DNA of 64,000 nucleotides, taken from NCBI GenBank assembly GCA_016868255.1, contig VGHN01000003.1, forward strand, positions 1 to 64,000. Reading direction: 5' to 3'. The position numbers and the translations under genes were made by a program. Of this stretch, positions 15,129 to 23,590 are shown piece by piece (within the stretch, counting starts at the first letter, position 1; each line of letters starts with the position of its first letter). Source of the DNA: Betaproteobacteria bacterium (GTDB lineage: Bacteria; Pseudomonadota; Gammaproteobacteria; Burkholderiales; Burkholderiaceae_A). The notes below the pieces were generated by a model. That model worked only from the letters and a program-made list of their open reading frames with translations, was not told where the DNA came from and did not search any database.

Positions 15129-15205
15129 GGGGTGCGCTAGGTACCATCAAGCGAATCAGGGGGGGTACCCCCCGGGTGGGGGTAGGCCTGGCTGGGATTT
15201 TGATG
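15129..15205. repeat. Intergenic repeat, copy 1
   Basis: Begins GGGGTGCGCTAGGTACCATC, continues through a perfect 14-bp palindrome GGGGGGTACCCCCC (15160-15173) and ends GCTGGGATTTTGATG. The same beginning and end flank a shorter palindrome at 16937-17009. It sits just 3' of the minus-strand gene ending at 15232. It could act as a terminator-like hairpin or a mobile or recombination repeat; there is no T-run directly after the stem. Confidence 0.8.
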
Positions 15206-15231
15206 GGGGGTGGGTACGGATCCTCTCTGAG

Positions 15232-15894
15232 TTACCGGTCAATGATTATAAGCAAACGTTTCTTGGGGGCTGCCTCTGCGGCTTGACCTGTGTTGTCGCT
15301 TTCGGGTTCGGACTCTTTCACTGTATCGGGGGAGTCGCTGCTTAAAAACTTTTCGCCCTGTTCTGCAGTCTGGGAGTCAGGTCCTTTATCAATTCGAGAC
15401 TCATTATTGCTCTCAGAAGGACGATCCTCCAAGTTAGTGTTCGACGATGCATTTGATCTCGCGGGTTTTCTTGGGGGTTTTTCCAACGAGGCCAACACTG
15501 GCTTGACTTGCAAAGTCACCCATTCAGCACCACTGTTCTCAGTGGCCAGTTTCTTTAACAATTCTGCGACGATGCTCCTATCAGAGGCGATGCCTGTCTG
15601 AAGCAACTGAGCCGATAGCAGGAGTTTGGCCCCAGTAGAACCTCTCTGAGACAGATTTTCAAGAACTGGACGTGAGATAGTGCAACGGAGAGAAAAGCCA
15701 CCTCCACATGAGCCGACAGCCCACGTGATCAACTTTACGTCTAGGACTGTGAATCTGTGGCCGACCGCCGACTGGTAGTAATGTTGGAACGCATGATGCA
15801 GTTCTTCCGACTGACTTTGGGGATTCGCCCAAGCCGCTGTGGAAAGCAAGAGCGAACATATAGCGAGGTGACCACAACGCATCAATGAGCGCAT
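15232..15894 (-). CDS. Secreted protein with charged low-complexity C-terminus, unknown function
   Basis: 220 residues. MRSLMRCGHLAICSLLLSTA ending AWA|NPQ is a signal peptide. Residues 25-130 look globular (HHAFQHYYQSAVGHRFTVLD, three cysteines around SCGGGFSLRC). The last 80 are rich in S, E, D, P and N and probably disordered, ending in a basic hydrophobic tail (KKRLLIIIDR). It is the last gene of a minus-strand run with two lipoprotein genes (22-base gap upstream). No family recognised. A role at the cell surface or in envelope assembly is inferred only from signals and neighbours. Confidence 0.6.
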   Translation of the reverse strand: MRSLMRCGHLAICSLLLSTAAWANPQSQSEELHHAFQHYYQSAVGHRFTVLDVKLITWAVGSCGGGFSLRCTISRPVLENLSQRGSTGAKLLLSAQLLQTGIASDRSIVAELLKKLATENSGAEWVTLQVKPVLASLEKPPRKPARSNASSNTNLEDRPSESNNESRIDKGPDSQTAEQGEKFLSSDSPDTVKESEPESDNTGQAAEAAPKKRLLIIIDR

Positions 15895-15915
15895 TCAGTC
15901 GAGACCCGATTGAGG

Positions 15916-16344
15916 CTAGAGAATTCCGTTCTTAGCCAGAAAGACGCTCTTCGATAAGTTCGTGAAAAAGTCTTGGTAAAGCACTGCTTGGGAACTTATG
16001 TCATCCCCGTCGTTCGAGAAATTTGCTCGAAACTGAACGAAATCCTTGTCGATCCTCTGATAGGTGACCGTAACTTTTTCACCTAACTGCCCCCCGGTTC
16101 TCCAACCAGTAACCAAATTCAGGTCACGAGATGAAAAATCCACCTGAAACCCCAAATCTTGTAGCGTAGCGACAATTGCTTTGGCTACCACCCCGTCTTG
16201 ATCTACAAACAAAACGCGAGACTTTGGGACCCGGTCTTGAAGAACACTGACAGGAAACTGGCTACCGAAACTCTCGAGAGATGACGCACAGCCAGAGAGG
16301 AGCGCCCATGAGGCCGATAACGCCATGAGGGTCTTGATCGACAT
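15916..16344 (-). CDS. Predicted lipoprotein of unknown function
   Basis: 142 residues. MSIKTLMALSASWALLSGCA has a lipobox (LSGC), so it should be lipidated. The mature part (VPKSRVLFVDQDGVVAKAIV, LQDLGFQVDFSSRDLNLVTG, GEKVTVTYQRIDKDFVQFRA) alternates strands and helices, like small periplasmic alpha/beta domains found beside CsgG-type proteins. It lies 2 bases after the stop of the upstream lipoprotein gene, so the two are almost certainly co-transcribed. Not assigned to a named family. Confidence 0.65.
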   Translation of the reverse strand: MSIKTLMALSASWALLSGCASSLESFGSQFPVSVLQDRVPKSRVLFVDQDGVVAKAIVATLQDLGFQVDFSSRDLNLVTGWRTGGQLGEKVTVTYQRIDKDFVQFRANFSNDGDDISSQAVLYQDFFTNLSKSVFLAKNGIL

Positions 16345-16346
16345 CT

Positions 16347-16817
16347 TTAGAAGGACGAAGCGTGGTAGGTGAAGTCTTCAACCGTTCCCTTGGAACTCAT
16401 TTTGATGATCAGCGTAAGCGTTTTTTGAGACAGACGTGTCGCCCCCGAGTTTAGGCCGCCTCCACCCTGTGCACCCCAGAGTTGCCTGGGGGAAGATCGA
16501 ATGCCGAGCAACATCAATGACACCTCGCCGCCGGAGTTTGAAAAAGCAAAGTCGGTTGAGAGCTTGTCGTATACCCAAACTTCCTTTGATTTCTTGTCTC
16601 GGGTGACGATGTTGGGGGAGCCCAGCAAGGTAATTACGTCCGCTCCTGACATACCGACAACGATTTCTTTTTGGATTTGTCCCACCGTGACCTTTGAGAT
16701 GGTCTCCTCACCCATTTGTTGGGCATGAAAATTGTTGGCACAACCGGTCAATGCAGCCCCGGCCATTACGACCAGCAGACAGATAAACGGGCCCTTGCGT
16801 GTTTCAGATCGTTTCAT
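16347..16817 (-). CDS. BamE/SmpA-like lipoprotein
   Basis: 156 residues. Signal peptide with lipobox (ALTGC at about 22-26), then TVGQIQKEIVVGMSGADVITLLGSPNIVTRDK..EVWVYDK, which fits the BamE/SmpA-OmlA fold signature (a G-M-x-x-x-x-V helix, then L-G-x-P, then a W-x-Y strand). A glycine-rich loop (GAQGGGGLNSGATR) follows, then a final strand LTLIIKMSSKGTVEDFTYH. BamE-type domains help outer-membrane assembly, but this fold is widely reused. It is first in the three-gene minus-strand run. Confidence 0.68.
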   Translation of the reverse strand: MKRSETRKGPFICLLVVMAGAALTGCANNFHAQQMGEETISKVTVGQIQKEIVVGMSGADVITLLGSPNIVTRDKKSKEVWVYDKLSTDFAFSNSGGEVSLMLLGIRSSPRQLWGAQGGGGLNSGATRLSQKTLTLIIKMSSKGTVEDFTYHASSF

Positions 16818-16936
16818 ATGATGACTCTATTGAAGTTCGATTGGAGGTGAAGATAGCATGAGCCTTTAAACATTTTTGTACTTTTCGCGAGAGGATTTAA
16901 GGCCTTCACCCGCTGCTTGAGAAAATACAGGTGCAA

Positions 16937-17009
16937 GGGGTGCGCTAGGTACCATCAAGCCATTAGGGGGATACCCCCGGGTGAGGTCTGGCTGGCTGGG
17001 ATTTTGATG
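16937..17009. repeat. Intergenic repeat, copy 2
   Basis: Matches copy 1 at both ends (GGGGTGCGCTAGGTACCATC at the start, GCTGGGATTTTGATG at the end) with GGGGG-ATA-CCCCC in the middle. It lies between the BamE-like gene and the 3' end of the CsgG-like gene, again immediately 3' of a minus-strand gene. About 240 bases here carry no gene. Confidence 0.8.
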
Positions 17010-17060
17010 CCCTACACCGCCAAGATTTTGGTCAACGCTTGGTCAACCGAGCCGGGGTCG

Positions 17061-18083
17061 TTATTTACGCATTAGCTTTTGGTCGACCCAGCCCTCACCG
17101 TTTGCACCTTGAACTTTTAAGAAACCGTTCTTGTCCGGCGCCACTACTACAACCTCTTCACCCTTCTTCAAAGAGAAGAGAACCCTACCTCCATCGTTAG
17201 CAGAGGCCAAAACTTTCACCCCGGCAATCTTCCCTTGCAGCGTATCTCCCACGTTGAATGCATTTGCTCTTACGGAACTTGCAGCGTTCGCGGTTGATGC
17301 GGGCCCCGCTGTTGAGGCAATCAAGCTTGGCTGGTTTCGAATTGATTTAACAATGTTGTTGTAGTTGTCGAGCAGCGCAGCAGCGACAACCTTGCCCTCG
17401 GCCGTGTTCGTATACGCGCCTGCGCCTACGCCGCCAAGAAATCCTCCAGCGGCCCAGTCCGCTTTCTCTACGCTACCTTGCGCAGCAGCAACCTGAAGCC
17501 CTGAGCGTGCATCTGCCAGGAGGAGAGTGGTTTGAGCTTGCTTAAATTTAATGCCTGAAGCGACAGCTCCAACCACAGATCCAAACGCTCCAAACAACCC
17601 CCCGATAGCCCCAATTGCTGCACCACCGGAGTTGTTTTCGCTAAAAGCAATCTCGGGTGTGAGCAAAAAGTCGGCGGTTACCATCTGCCCGCCTCCCACA
17701 TTCGATCCGGACTGAAGCTGTCCGCCTTTGGCGAGTTCGCGCTCTTGCATGAGATTTTGCATGGCGAGCCCTCGCTCTACGACCTGGAAGCAGTTTGATT
17801 GCTGGATTATGAGTCTCAACAGTGCGTTCGGGGGGGGGAGGTTAAATCTAGCGAGTGTCGCAGTGATGTGGTCCTGAGGTTGCACGACAGCAAGGGTACC
17901 GAACGGCTTGTCACATTTCTCGAGCGAGGGCGCTGCATCGGTCGCTCCGCCACCACTTGCGGCACCTGTAATTGGCGCATCAGCTCCTCCAGGCTTATAG
18001 CCAAAAACCCCAGGTTTATCCTGCGCTTGAGCAGAGGAAAAATAGCCGATGGCCATCACAGTGATGAATGAATTCTTTAACAT
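17061..18083 (-). CDS. CsgG-family secretion/assembly protein with C-terminal SH3-like domain
   Basis: About 340 residues from ATG 18083, which has AAAGGA seven bases upstream; the upstream ATG at 18107 lacks a ribosome site. A signal peptide (MLKNSFITVMAIGYFSSAQA) is followed by a Gly/Ala-rich linker, then a CsgG-like domain: IQQSNCFQVVERGLAMQNLM, ERELAKGGQLQ, ADFLLTPEIAFSE, and a glycine-rich segment before QAQTTLLLADARSGLQVAAA. There is no lipobox cysteine, unlike true CsgG. The C-terminus (LKKGEEVVVVAPDKNGFLKV then GEGWVDQKLMRK) looks like a bacterial SH3 domain. With the lipoproteins next door it may form or guide an outer-membrane secretion complex. A run of nine C bases lies in the coding sequence at 17830-17838. 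Confidence 0.72.
   Translation of the reverse strand: MLKNSFITVMAIGYFSSAQAQDKPGVFGYKPGGADAPITGAASGGGATDAAPSLEKCDKPFGTLAVVQPQDHITATLARFNLPPPNALLRLIIQQSNCFQVVERGLAMQNLMQERELAKGGQLQSGSNVGGGQMVTADFLLTPEIAFSENNSGGAAIGAIGGLFGAFGSVVGAVASGIKFKQAQTTLLLADARSGLQVAAAQGSVEKADWAAGGFLGGVGAGAYTNTAEGKVVAAALLDNYNNIVKSIRNQPSLIASTAGPASTANAASSVRANAFNVGDTLQGKIAGVKVLASANDGGRVLFSLKKGEEVVVVAPDKNGFLKVQGANGEGWVDQKLMRK
17830..17838 (-). repeat. Nine-base homopolymer (C9 on coding strand) in the CsgG-like gene
   Basis: The coding strand reads nine consecutive C residues, encoding the prolines of NLPPPNALL near residue 85. Homopolymers of this length can gain or lose bases during replication and would shift the frame. 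No functional evidence beyond the tract. Confidence 0.6.
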
Positions 18084-18276
18084 TGAGCGATCCTTTGAGT
18101 TAGTCATCGAGCTTATCTAAGCCCTCAAAAAAAGAAAACCGAATGACTCCGTATTGACGCAGCCTGCCCTTTGGCAGGAAAAGACAAGACAAAACTGAGC
18201 AATGGTCCATGACAATAGCACAACGTATTAAAGGCGTTCTCTTCGCCTATTGCGACCTAAGTACTGCGGATTGCTC

Positions 18277-18315
18277 GGGGTGCACTTAGTACGATCAACC
18301 GAATTAGGGGTAGGA
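18277..18315. repeat. Intergenic repeat, degenerate copy 3
   Basis: GGGGTGCACTTAGTACGATC then AACCGAATTAGGGGTAGGA aligns with the first 40 bases of copies 1 and 2 with several changes; the right half is not recognisable. It lies in the 335-base stretch between the CsgG-like gene and tRNA-Ala, which otherwise holds only a terminator-like hairpin. Confidence 0.5.
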
Positions 18316-18327
18316 ACCTCCAGTTTC

Positions 18328-18359
18328 TCTCCCCAAGAGGTATAAATTGGGAGTTTTTT
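18328..18359 (+). terminator. Terminator-like hairpin
   Basis: CTCCCCAA and TTGGGAG form a stem with one bulge around an A/T-rich loop, followed by six T residues on the plus strand. No plus-strand gene ends just upstream, so it may be a relic, may serve a missed transcript, or may insulate tRNA-Ala from upstream reading. Confidence 0.4.
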
Positions 18360-18418
18360 AAGATTCGGTGGTCGGTGTCGGTTTTGTAAGTTATTGATTT
18401 AATTGGGTTAAGTGGGGC

Positions 18419-18494
<76 letters not shown>

Positions 18495-18536
18495 AGAATC
18501 CTGCCGATAAATCAACAGCTTACAACGCCAGCCGCC

Positions 18537-20759
18537 CTAGCTGGCTTGTTTCTTCTTCGCCAAGCGCCAGAGATTCAATAGTGGCTCGGTGTAACCACTG
18601 GGCTGCTCGGTTCCCTTGAAGACCAGATCGCAGGCGGCTTGGAACGCCTTGCTGCCCGATAAGTTGGGAAGCATGGGCGTGTAGAAGGGGTCTGCGCCAT
18701 TTTGGGCATCGACAACGGCGGCCATTCGCTCAAAGCTTGCTTTGACATCGGCCTCGCTCACGATTCCATGGACCAGCCAATTGGCCACATGCTGGCTCGA
18801 AATGCGAAGAGTGGCACGGTCTTCCATCAGGCCCACATCATTGATGTCGGGCACCTTTGAGCAGCCAACGCCTTGATCGATCCAACGCACCACGTAGCCA
18901 AGAATGCCTTGAATGTTGTTGTCGAGTTCTTGCTGCTTCTCCGCTGCCGACCAGTTGGTGTTCTCAGCAACGGGCACGGCGAGCAGACTACCGAGCAAGT
19001 CCTCGGACTCCTTGGCCATATCGATCGACTCCATCTCCTTCTGAATCGATGAGACGCTCACTTGGTGATAGTGCAGGGCATGCAGGGTGGCTGCAGTTGG
19101 GCTTGGAACCCAAGCGGTGTTTGCACCGGCCTTGGGATGAACCAGCTTCTGCTCGAGCATGGCCGCCATGCGGTCTGGCATGGCCCACATGCCCTTGCCG
19201 ATCTGGGCCTTGCCGCGCAACCCGCAGGCCAGGCCCACCAGCACATTACTTCGCTCGTAAGCGGCAATCCACTTGCTGGCCTTCATGTTGGCCTTGCGAA
19301 TCATTGGGCCCGCGAGCATCGAGGTGTGAATCTCATCGCCAGTGCGATCGAGAAAGCCTGTATTGATGAAGGCAATGCGGCTCTCGGCCGCTACAATGCA
19401 TGCCTTCAGGTTAACGCTCGTGCGGCGCTCTTCATCCATAACACCAAGTTTTACGGTGTTATTCGGCAGACCCAGCACCGACTCAATCTTTGCAAAGAGC
19501 GCGGCACTGAAGGCCACTTCCTTCGGGCCATGAAGCTTGGGCTTGACGACATAGATGCTGCCGCTGCGGCTGTTGCGAATGGCGTCGCCCGAGGGCAGGC
19601 GGCCAGCGGCCTTGAGGTCGTGAATGCCAATGGCCACTGTCACCACCGCATCGAGGATGCCCTCGGGGATGTCTGCACACTGGCCGTTGGGGGCGCGATA
19701 GCGGACAGCGGGGTGGCTTGTTAGTAGGCCCATGTTGCGGATGAAGAGCAGCGAACGGCCAGGAAGAGTGAGTTCCCCACCCGTGGGCTTGGAGTAGGGG
19801 CGATCCGGATTGAGTCCACGGACGATGGTCTTGCCGTTTTTGGGAACACGCTCGGTGAGACTGCCCTTAATCACACCAAGAAAGTTCCGATAGCCGAGCA
19901 GCTTGTCTTCGGTATCGACCACGGCCACTGAATCCTCGAGGTCGAGAATGGTCGACAGCGCGGCCTCGAGAATGACATCGGCCACGCCGGCTGGGTCCAC
20001 TGAGCCAATTGGCGATTGATGGTCAATCACAATCTCGAAGTGCAGGCCATTGTGCTTGAGCAGCACGGCATGGGGCTCGGGGATCAGGCCCTGGTAACCG
20101 ATGAGTTGGTCGGGGTTCTGAAGCCCAACACTCTTTCCGCCGAGAAGGCTGACGACCAACTGGCCGGCCTCAATGGCATAGCCCACGGCGTCTTTGTGGG
20201 AGCCACTCGCCAGAGGTGCGGCCTGGTCGAGAAAGTCACGGGCAAAGGCCATGACTCTGGCGCCGCGCTTGGGGTTGTAGCGCTCGGACTTCTCACAACC
20301 ATCGGATTCGGCAATGGCGTCCGTTCCGTAGAGGGCATCGTAGAGGCTGCCCCAACGCGCATTGGCGGCGTTGAGGGTGTAGCGGGCATTAAGGATGGGA
20401 ACGACGAGTTGTGGCCCGGCCTGAACGGCGAGCTCGTCGTCGACATTGGCCGTGGAGGCCTGAACACGGCCTGGATCGGCAATCAAATAGCCAATGTCAG
20501 TGAGGAATTTCCGATAGGCCTTGGGGTCTCGAATGGGGCCAGGCTGGGCGCGATGCCACTGGTCAATCTCGGCCTGCAGGCGGTCTCGTTCAGCAAGGAG
20601 GGCTGCATTCTGAGGCGCGAACTCGGCAACGATTTGGTCAAAGCCGACCCAGAACTGATCCGAGGTCACGCCGGTGCCGGGGAGCACCTCTTGGTCAATA
20701 AATCCACAGAGATTGGGGTCAACCTCAATCCCATGAATAGGCAGAAAAGGGGCAGACAT
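18537..20759 (-). CDS. glcB: Malate synthase G
   Basis: 740 residues, the full length of the G isoform. It condenses acetyl-CoA with glyoxylate to malate, in the cytoplasm. Recognisable segments include [12 protein letters not shown] near the start, [64 protein letters not shown] and the C-terminal [15 protein letters not shown]. The start has GGAGG seven bases upstream. There is no isocitrate lyase beside it; in an autotroph it may salvage glyoxylate made from RuBisCO-derived phosphoglycolate, together with cbbZ at 46379. It stands alone on the minus strand. Confidence 0.97.
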   Translation of the reverse strand: MSAPFLPIHGIEVDPNLCGFIDQEVLPGTGVTSDQFWVGFDQIVAEFAPQNAALLAERDRLQAEIDQWHRAQPGPIRDPKAYRKFLTDIGYLIADPGRVQASTANVDDELAVQAGPQLVVPILNARYTLNAANARWGSLYDALYGTDAIAESDGCEKSERYNPKRGARVMAFARDFLDQAAPLASGSHKDAVGYAIEAGQLVVSLLGGKSVGLQNPDQLIGYQGLIPEPHAVLLKHNGLHFEIVIDHQSPIGSVDPAGVADVILEAALSTILDLEDSVAVVDTEDKLLGYRNFLGVIKGSLTERVPKNGKTIVRGLNPDRPYSKPTGGELTLPGRSLLFIRNMGLLTSHPAVRYRAPNGQCADIPEGILDAVVTVAIGIHDLKAAGRLPSGDAIRNSRSGSIYVVKPKLHGPKEVAFSAALFAKIESVLGLPNNTVKLGVMDEERRTSVNLKACIVAAESRIAFINTGFLDRTGDEIHTSMLAGPMIRKANMKASKWIAAYERSNVLVGLACGLRGKAQIGKGMWAMPDRMAAMLEQKLVHPKAGANTAWVPSPTAATLHALHYHQVSVSSIQKEMESIDMAKESEDLLGSLLAVPVAENTNWSAAEKQQELDNNIQGILGYVVRWIDQGVGCSKVPDINDVGLMEDRATLRISSQHVANWLVHGIVSEADVKASFERMAAVVDAQNGADPFYTPMLPNLSGSKAFQAACDLVFKGTEQPSGYTEPLLNLWRLAKKKQAS

Positions 20760-20876
20760 AAACGGCCTCCGGCAACATGAAAATTTTATTGCTTTGGAGT
20801 TTAACCAAGATTTTGTTGCATCGCAAAAATTATTTAATGATTCTAAATACTATCTGCGAATCAATCACTTAAGAAT

Positions 20877-20954
20877 TTATTTGCGCGTCTTTCGGCCCAC
20901 CACGTAGCCCGCCAAGAAGCCAAGCACAAAAATAACGATCCAGCCTATCACCAT
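20877..20954 (-). CDS. Candidate 25-residue single-pass membrane protein
   Basis: ATG 20954 opens MVIGWIVIFVLGFLAGYVVG then RKTRK and a stop: one hydrophobic helix with a G-x3-G-x3-G-like face and a basic cytoplasmic tail, a classic layout for very small membrane proteins. A GGCGGA ribosome site lies about six bases upstream, and the start is 2 bases after the stop of the MaoC-like gene, so it is probably translated from the same mRNA. Function unknown. Confidence 0.55.
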   Translation of the reverse strand: MVIGWIVIFVLGFLAGYVVGRKTRK

Positions 20955-20956
20955 GG

Positions 20957-21478
20957 TTATTCCGCCTTTCCACCCGTGCATCCACCATCTGAAAACCAGA
21001 GGTTCTGCGCCTGGCTGCGCCAGGCCTCCAGTCCCGTTGAAGGGCCACGCATCATCAAGACCACCACATTGCAAGAGAAGACCGACTCATTGTTTTGATT
21101 CTTAAGCAGCCAGTGCTGCAACATGGAGCCGCGGTCGGGCTTGGAGGTCGAAGTCTTCACCTCGCCAATGCGAACCTCTCCCGACAAGACATCTCCGGGG
21201 CGAACGGGTTTGAGCCACTGCAGGTCTCGCAAGCCCGGGCTGCCATTGCACGCGCTCTGGTTGAGGAGGGTATCGCAGACGAGTCGCATACAGATAGACC
21301 CAGTGTGCCATCCGCTGGCAATCAGACCACCAAACGCCGACTGCTTTGCGGCCTCTGGGTCGGTGTGAAAAGACTGCGTGTCAAACTCTCTGCCGAATTG
21401 AAGGATGGCCTCCTCGCTCACTGGGTAAGTGCCCAGCGCAATGACCTGCCCCTCTTTAAAATCCTCAAGGTATTTCAT
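20957..21478 (-). CDS. MaoC-like dehydratase (hot-dog fold)
   Basis: About 173 residues from ATG 21478 (MKYLEDFKEGQVIALGTYPV). The hydratase-2 region reads FGREFDTQSFHTDPEAAKQS followed by AFGGLIASGWHTGSICMRL, including the D and H residues (DxxxFHxDP..A) used to hydrate enoyl-CoA. Upstream in-frame ATGs at 21505 and beyond would overlap the divergent gene. It probably acts on an acyl-CoA in fatty-acid or PHA metabolism; the substrate is unknown. A 25-residue ORF follows directly. Confidence 0.85.
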   Translation of the reverse strand: MKYLEDFKEGQVIALGTYPVSEEAILQFGREFDTQSFHTDPEAAKQSAFGGLIASGWHTGSICMRLVCDTLLNQSACNGSPGLRDLQWLKPVRPGDVLSGEVRIGEVKTSTSKPDRGSMLQHWLLKNQNNESVFSCNVVVLMMRGPSTGLEAWRSQAQNLWFSDGGCTGGKAE

Positions 21479-21506
21479 AACAAGGTGTCTCGATTCCAAG
21501 TTCATC

Positions 21507-21876
21507 ATGAGCAAACTCACCATTGACATCGTCTCCGACCTAGTATGCCCATGGTGCTATATCGGTCGCGGTCATTTGGGCAGTGCCCTGATCCGCCTTG
21601 CGCAGTCTAAACCGACCTGGGCCCAGGCGGTCTCCATTGAGTGGAGGCCTGAGTGTGGGAATGTCGGCCGAGCAAATCGAACGTGCCTTCAGCGACCAAG
21701 CACTAGAGGCGGGGGTCGCCAGAGAAACTGTAAGTTGGCCGGAGCAGGGGGTCCAGGGTGTTCCGAGTTTTAGGCTTCGGACAGCGTTGGGCGTGCCATT
21801 GTGGTTGGGTGGCGCTGTGGGGACGAACCGTCTCTTTGATGCAATCTGGGATTCCCTGGCTGGGCTTGAATGCTAA
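21507..21876 (+). pseudogene. Decayed FrnE/DsbA-family oxidoreductase
   Basis: ATG 21507 opens SKLTIDIVSDLVCPWCYIGR, the N-terminus of FrnE-like DsbA relatives with the CPWC active site. After SIEWRP the middle of the gene is missing and the frame changes; from about 21660 another frame gives MSAEQIERAFSDQALEAGVA. Next comes the cis-proline region GVQGVPSF, two compensating shifts around GFGQRWA, and PLWLGGAVGTNRLFDAI. So the gene has an internal deletion of about 100 codons plus three frame changes. Its tail overlaps the antisense 3' end of thiE. Confidence 0.8.
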
Positions 21877-22783
21877 GCCACTGGTCTTGAAGGGCTTGGT
21901 AAGCGGCTGTAGGCTTGGGAGTAGAGACAATGGCTTGTATCACCGCGGCAGCACTGGCGCCCGTTGAGGCCACGTCGGCCAGATTGCCCGCGTGGATACC
22001 GGCAATTGCCACCACCGGCAAAGGGCTCACGGCGGCCCAGTAGCGCAGATTCGCAAGGCCCTGCGGAATCCAGTTCATTGCTTTGGCACGAGTGGGGAAG
22101 ATGGGGCCGCAGGCGATGTAACTCGGGGCAACCCATAGTGCCCTTGCGAATTCCCAATAGCTGTGGGTCGAGAGTCCCAGACGCACCTCGCCGGCTCTTA
22201 GGCGATCAAGGTCCGCGGTGAGCAGGTCTTCCTGACCAATGTGCACGCCGTAGGCACCATGCTCAATGGCCTGTTCCCAGTAATCGTTAATAAAGAGTTG
22301 GCAGTCGGGGGCCTGCTGCGCGAGCCTACACGCTTCCTTCACCGTTCGATCTTGCGCATCGCGCTCAAGCGACTTCACGCGCAGTTGAATGATGCGACAC
22401 CCCACATCGATGAGGTCGGAGAGGAGCTCTTGACTATCCACCACCGGATAGACCCCGGGGCTTGCATCGCGCAGCGAGGGAAATGACATTGGACGCGGCA
22501 GGCCAGGCATTTCAAGCGAGGGAAAGTGGTTGCGGTGTGCATCGAGTGGCAGCCGCGAGAGATCGCCTTCTCCGGAAGTAAGAGACAGGGCCACATGAAT
22601 CGATGCATCCTCCTCGATGTAACCAAGGGCGCGACTCCGATCAAAGGCGCGAGTCAGTTGGTCCGGTGCATCTGCAGGAACCAGCGATTGAAGTTGAATG
22701 CCGCCCTTGGCGTAAACCCAGTCGAGCACCAGCCGATCGCCCTCGAGCGTTAGGCTGCCACGAGGGGTTTTGGCAACTCGCAA
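21770..22783 (-). CDS. thiE: Thiamine-phosphate synthase with N-terminal extension
   Basis: 337 residues, longer than the usual 210-220. The ThiE barrel covers about 110-315: GVYPVVDS, RIIQLRVKS, CQLFINDYWEQAI, GVHIGQEDL, LGLSTHSYWE, YIACGPIFPT..KAM and PVVAIAGI. It joins HMP-PP to thiazole phosphate. The first 110 residues are an extra domain of unknown role. The last 30 residues (after WLSIQAQPG) look non-conserved and are encoded antisense to the decayed FrnE gene, so the native end was probably replaced. Last gene of the thi operon, 3 bases after thiG. Confidence 0.87.
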   Translation of the reverse strand: MRVAKTPRGSLTLEGDRLVLDWVYAKGGIQLQSLVPADAPDQLTRAFDRSRALGYIEEDASIHVALSLTSGEGDLSRLPLDAHRNHFPSLEMPGLPRPMSFPSLRDASPGVYPVVDSQELLSDLIDVGCRIIQLRVKSLERDAQDRTVKEACRLAQQAPDCQLFINDYWEQAIEHGAYGVHIGQEDLLTADLDRLRAGEVRLGLSTHSYWEFARALWVAPSYIACGPIFPTRAKAMNWIPQGLANLRYWAAVSPLPVVAIAGIHAGNLADVASTGASAAAVIQAIVSTPKPTAAYQALQDQWLSIQAQPGNPRLHQRDGSSPQRHPTTMARPTLSEA

Positions 22784-22786
22784 TCT

Positions 22787-23590
22787 CTACCCCGCCTTGT
22801 GAATAAGAAAGGGTTGTCCCGTGACGGGTGTGCTGGGTGTGGCGAAGTCCTGCGCGGGAATCACACCGGCGAGATGGGCCATGCGGCCCGCTTCAATGAC
22901 CTTTGAAAACGCGGCCGACATCTCCACCGGGGCCCGGGACTGGGCCACAGCCGAATTCAACAACACGGCGTCGAACCCAATCTCCATGGCCTCGGCTGCA
23001 TGCGATGGCGCACCAATTCCTGCATCGACCACGAGAAAGAGATTGTGGAATTTCTCTCTCATGCGAGCGAGCGCCCTGCGATTGGTGATGCCTTGGCCCG
23101 AACCAATAGGGGCGGCCCAGGGCATTAGAACCTGGCAACCGGCATCGACCAGGCGTTGCGCCGCGATGAGGTCTTCGGTGCAGTAAGGGAAGACATTAAA
23201 TCCAAGCCCTACCAGTTGCTCGGCCGCTGCTACCAACTCGAATGAGTCGGGCTGCAGTGAGTAATCGTCACCGACCACCTCGAGCTTGATCCAGTTGGTC
23301 TCGAATAATTCTCGCGCCATCTGCGCCAGGGCAACCGCCTCTTTGGCAGTTCGGCAGCCTGCGGTGTTGGGAAGAATATGGCGCCCGGTCTCACGAATTA
23401 GCGACCACCACTGGTTGTGCCCAGCGGCTGCGACATTGGCTGCTTGGCGTTTGATGCCCATGGTGAGGACCTCTGCGCCAGAGGCCGCAATGGCCTCTTT
23501 CAGAATGGCCGGTGATGGGTATCCCGCAGTCCCAAGGAAGAATCGGCTTGAGAGCGAGACTCCATACACAGAGAAGGTGGACATATTCAC
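22787..23590 (-). CDS. thiG: Thiazole synthase
   Basis: 267 residues. It forms the thiazole ring of thiamine from DXP, dehydroglycine and ThiS-thiocarboxylate. Seen: FFLGTAGYPSPAILKEAIAA, the Schiff-base lysine in NWIKLEVVGDD, VFPYCTEDLIAAQRLVDAGC, MPWAAPIGSGQGI and VVDAGIGAPSHAAEAMEIG. The start overlaps the thiS stop by one base, so ThiS and ThiG are translated in step, which suits their complex. Glycine for the imine would come from ThiO just upstream. Confidence 0.97.
   Translation of the reverse strand: MNMSTFSVYGVSLSSRFFLGTAGYPSPAILKEAIAASGAEVLTMGIKRQAANVAAAGHNQWWSLIRETGRHILPNTAGCRTAKEAVALAQMARELFETNWIKLEVVGDDYSLQPDSFELVAAAEQLVGLGFNVFPYCTEDLIAAQRLVDAGCQVLMPWAAPIGSGQGITNRRALARMREKFHNLFLVVDAGIGAPSHAAEAMEIGFDAVLLNSAVAQSRAPVEMSAAFSKVIEAGRMAHLAGVIPAQDFATPSTPVTGQPFLIHKAG

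Noticed and set aside
15160-15173. GGGGGGTACCCCCC as a simple rho-independent terminator
   Set aside because: No T run follows on either strand and the flanking sequence is conserved in another copy, so a repeat element fits better.
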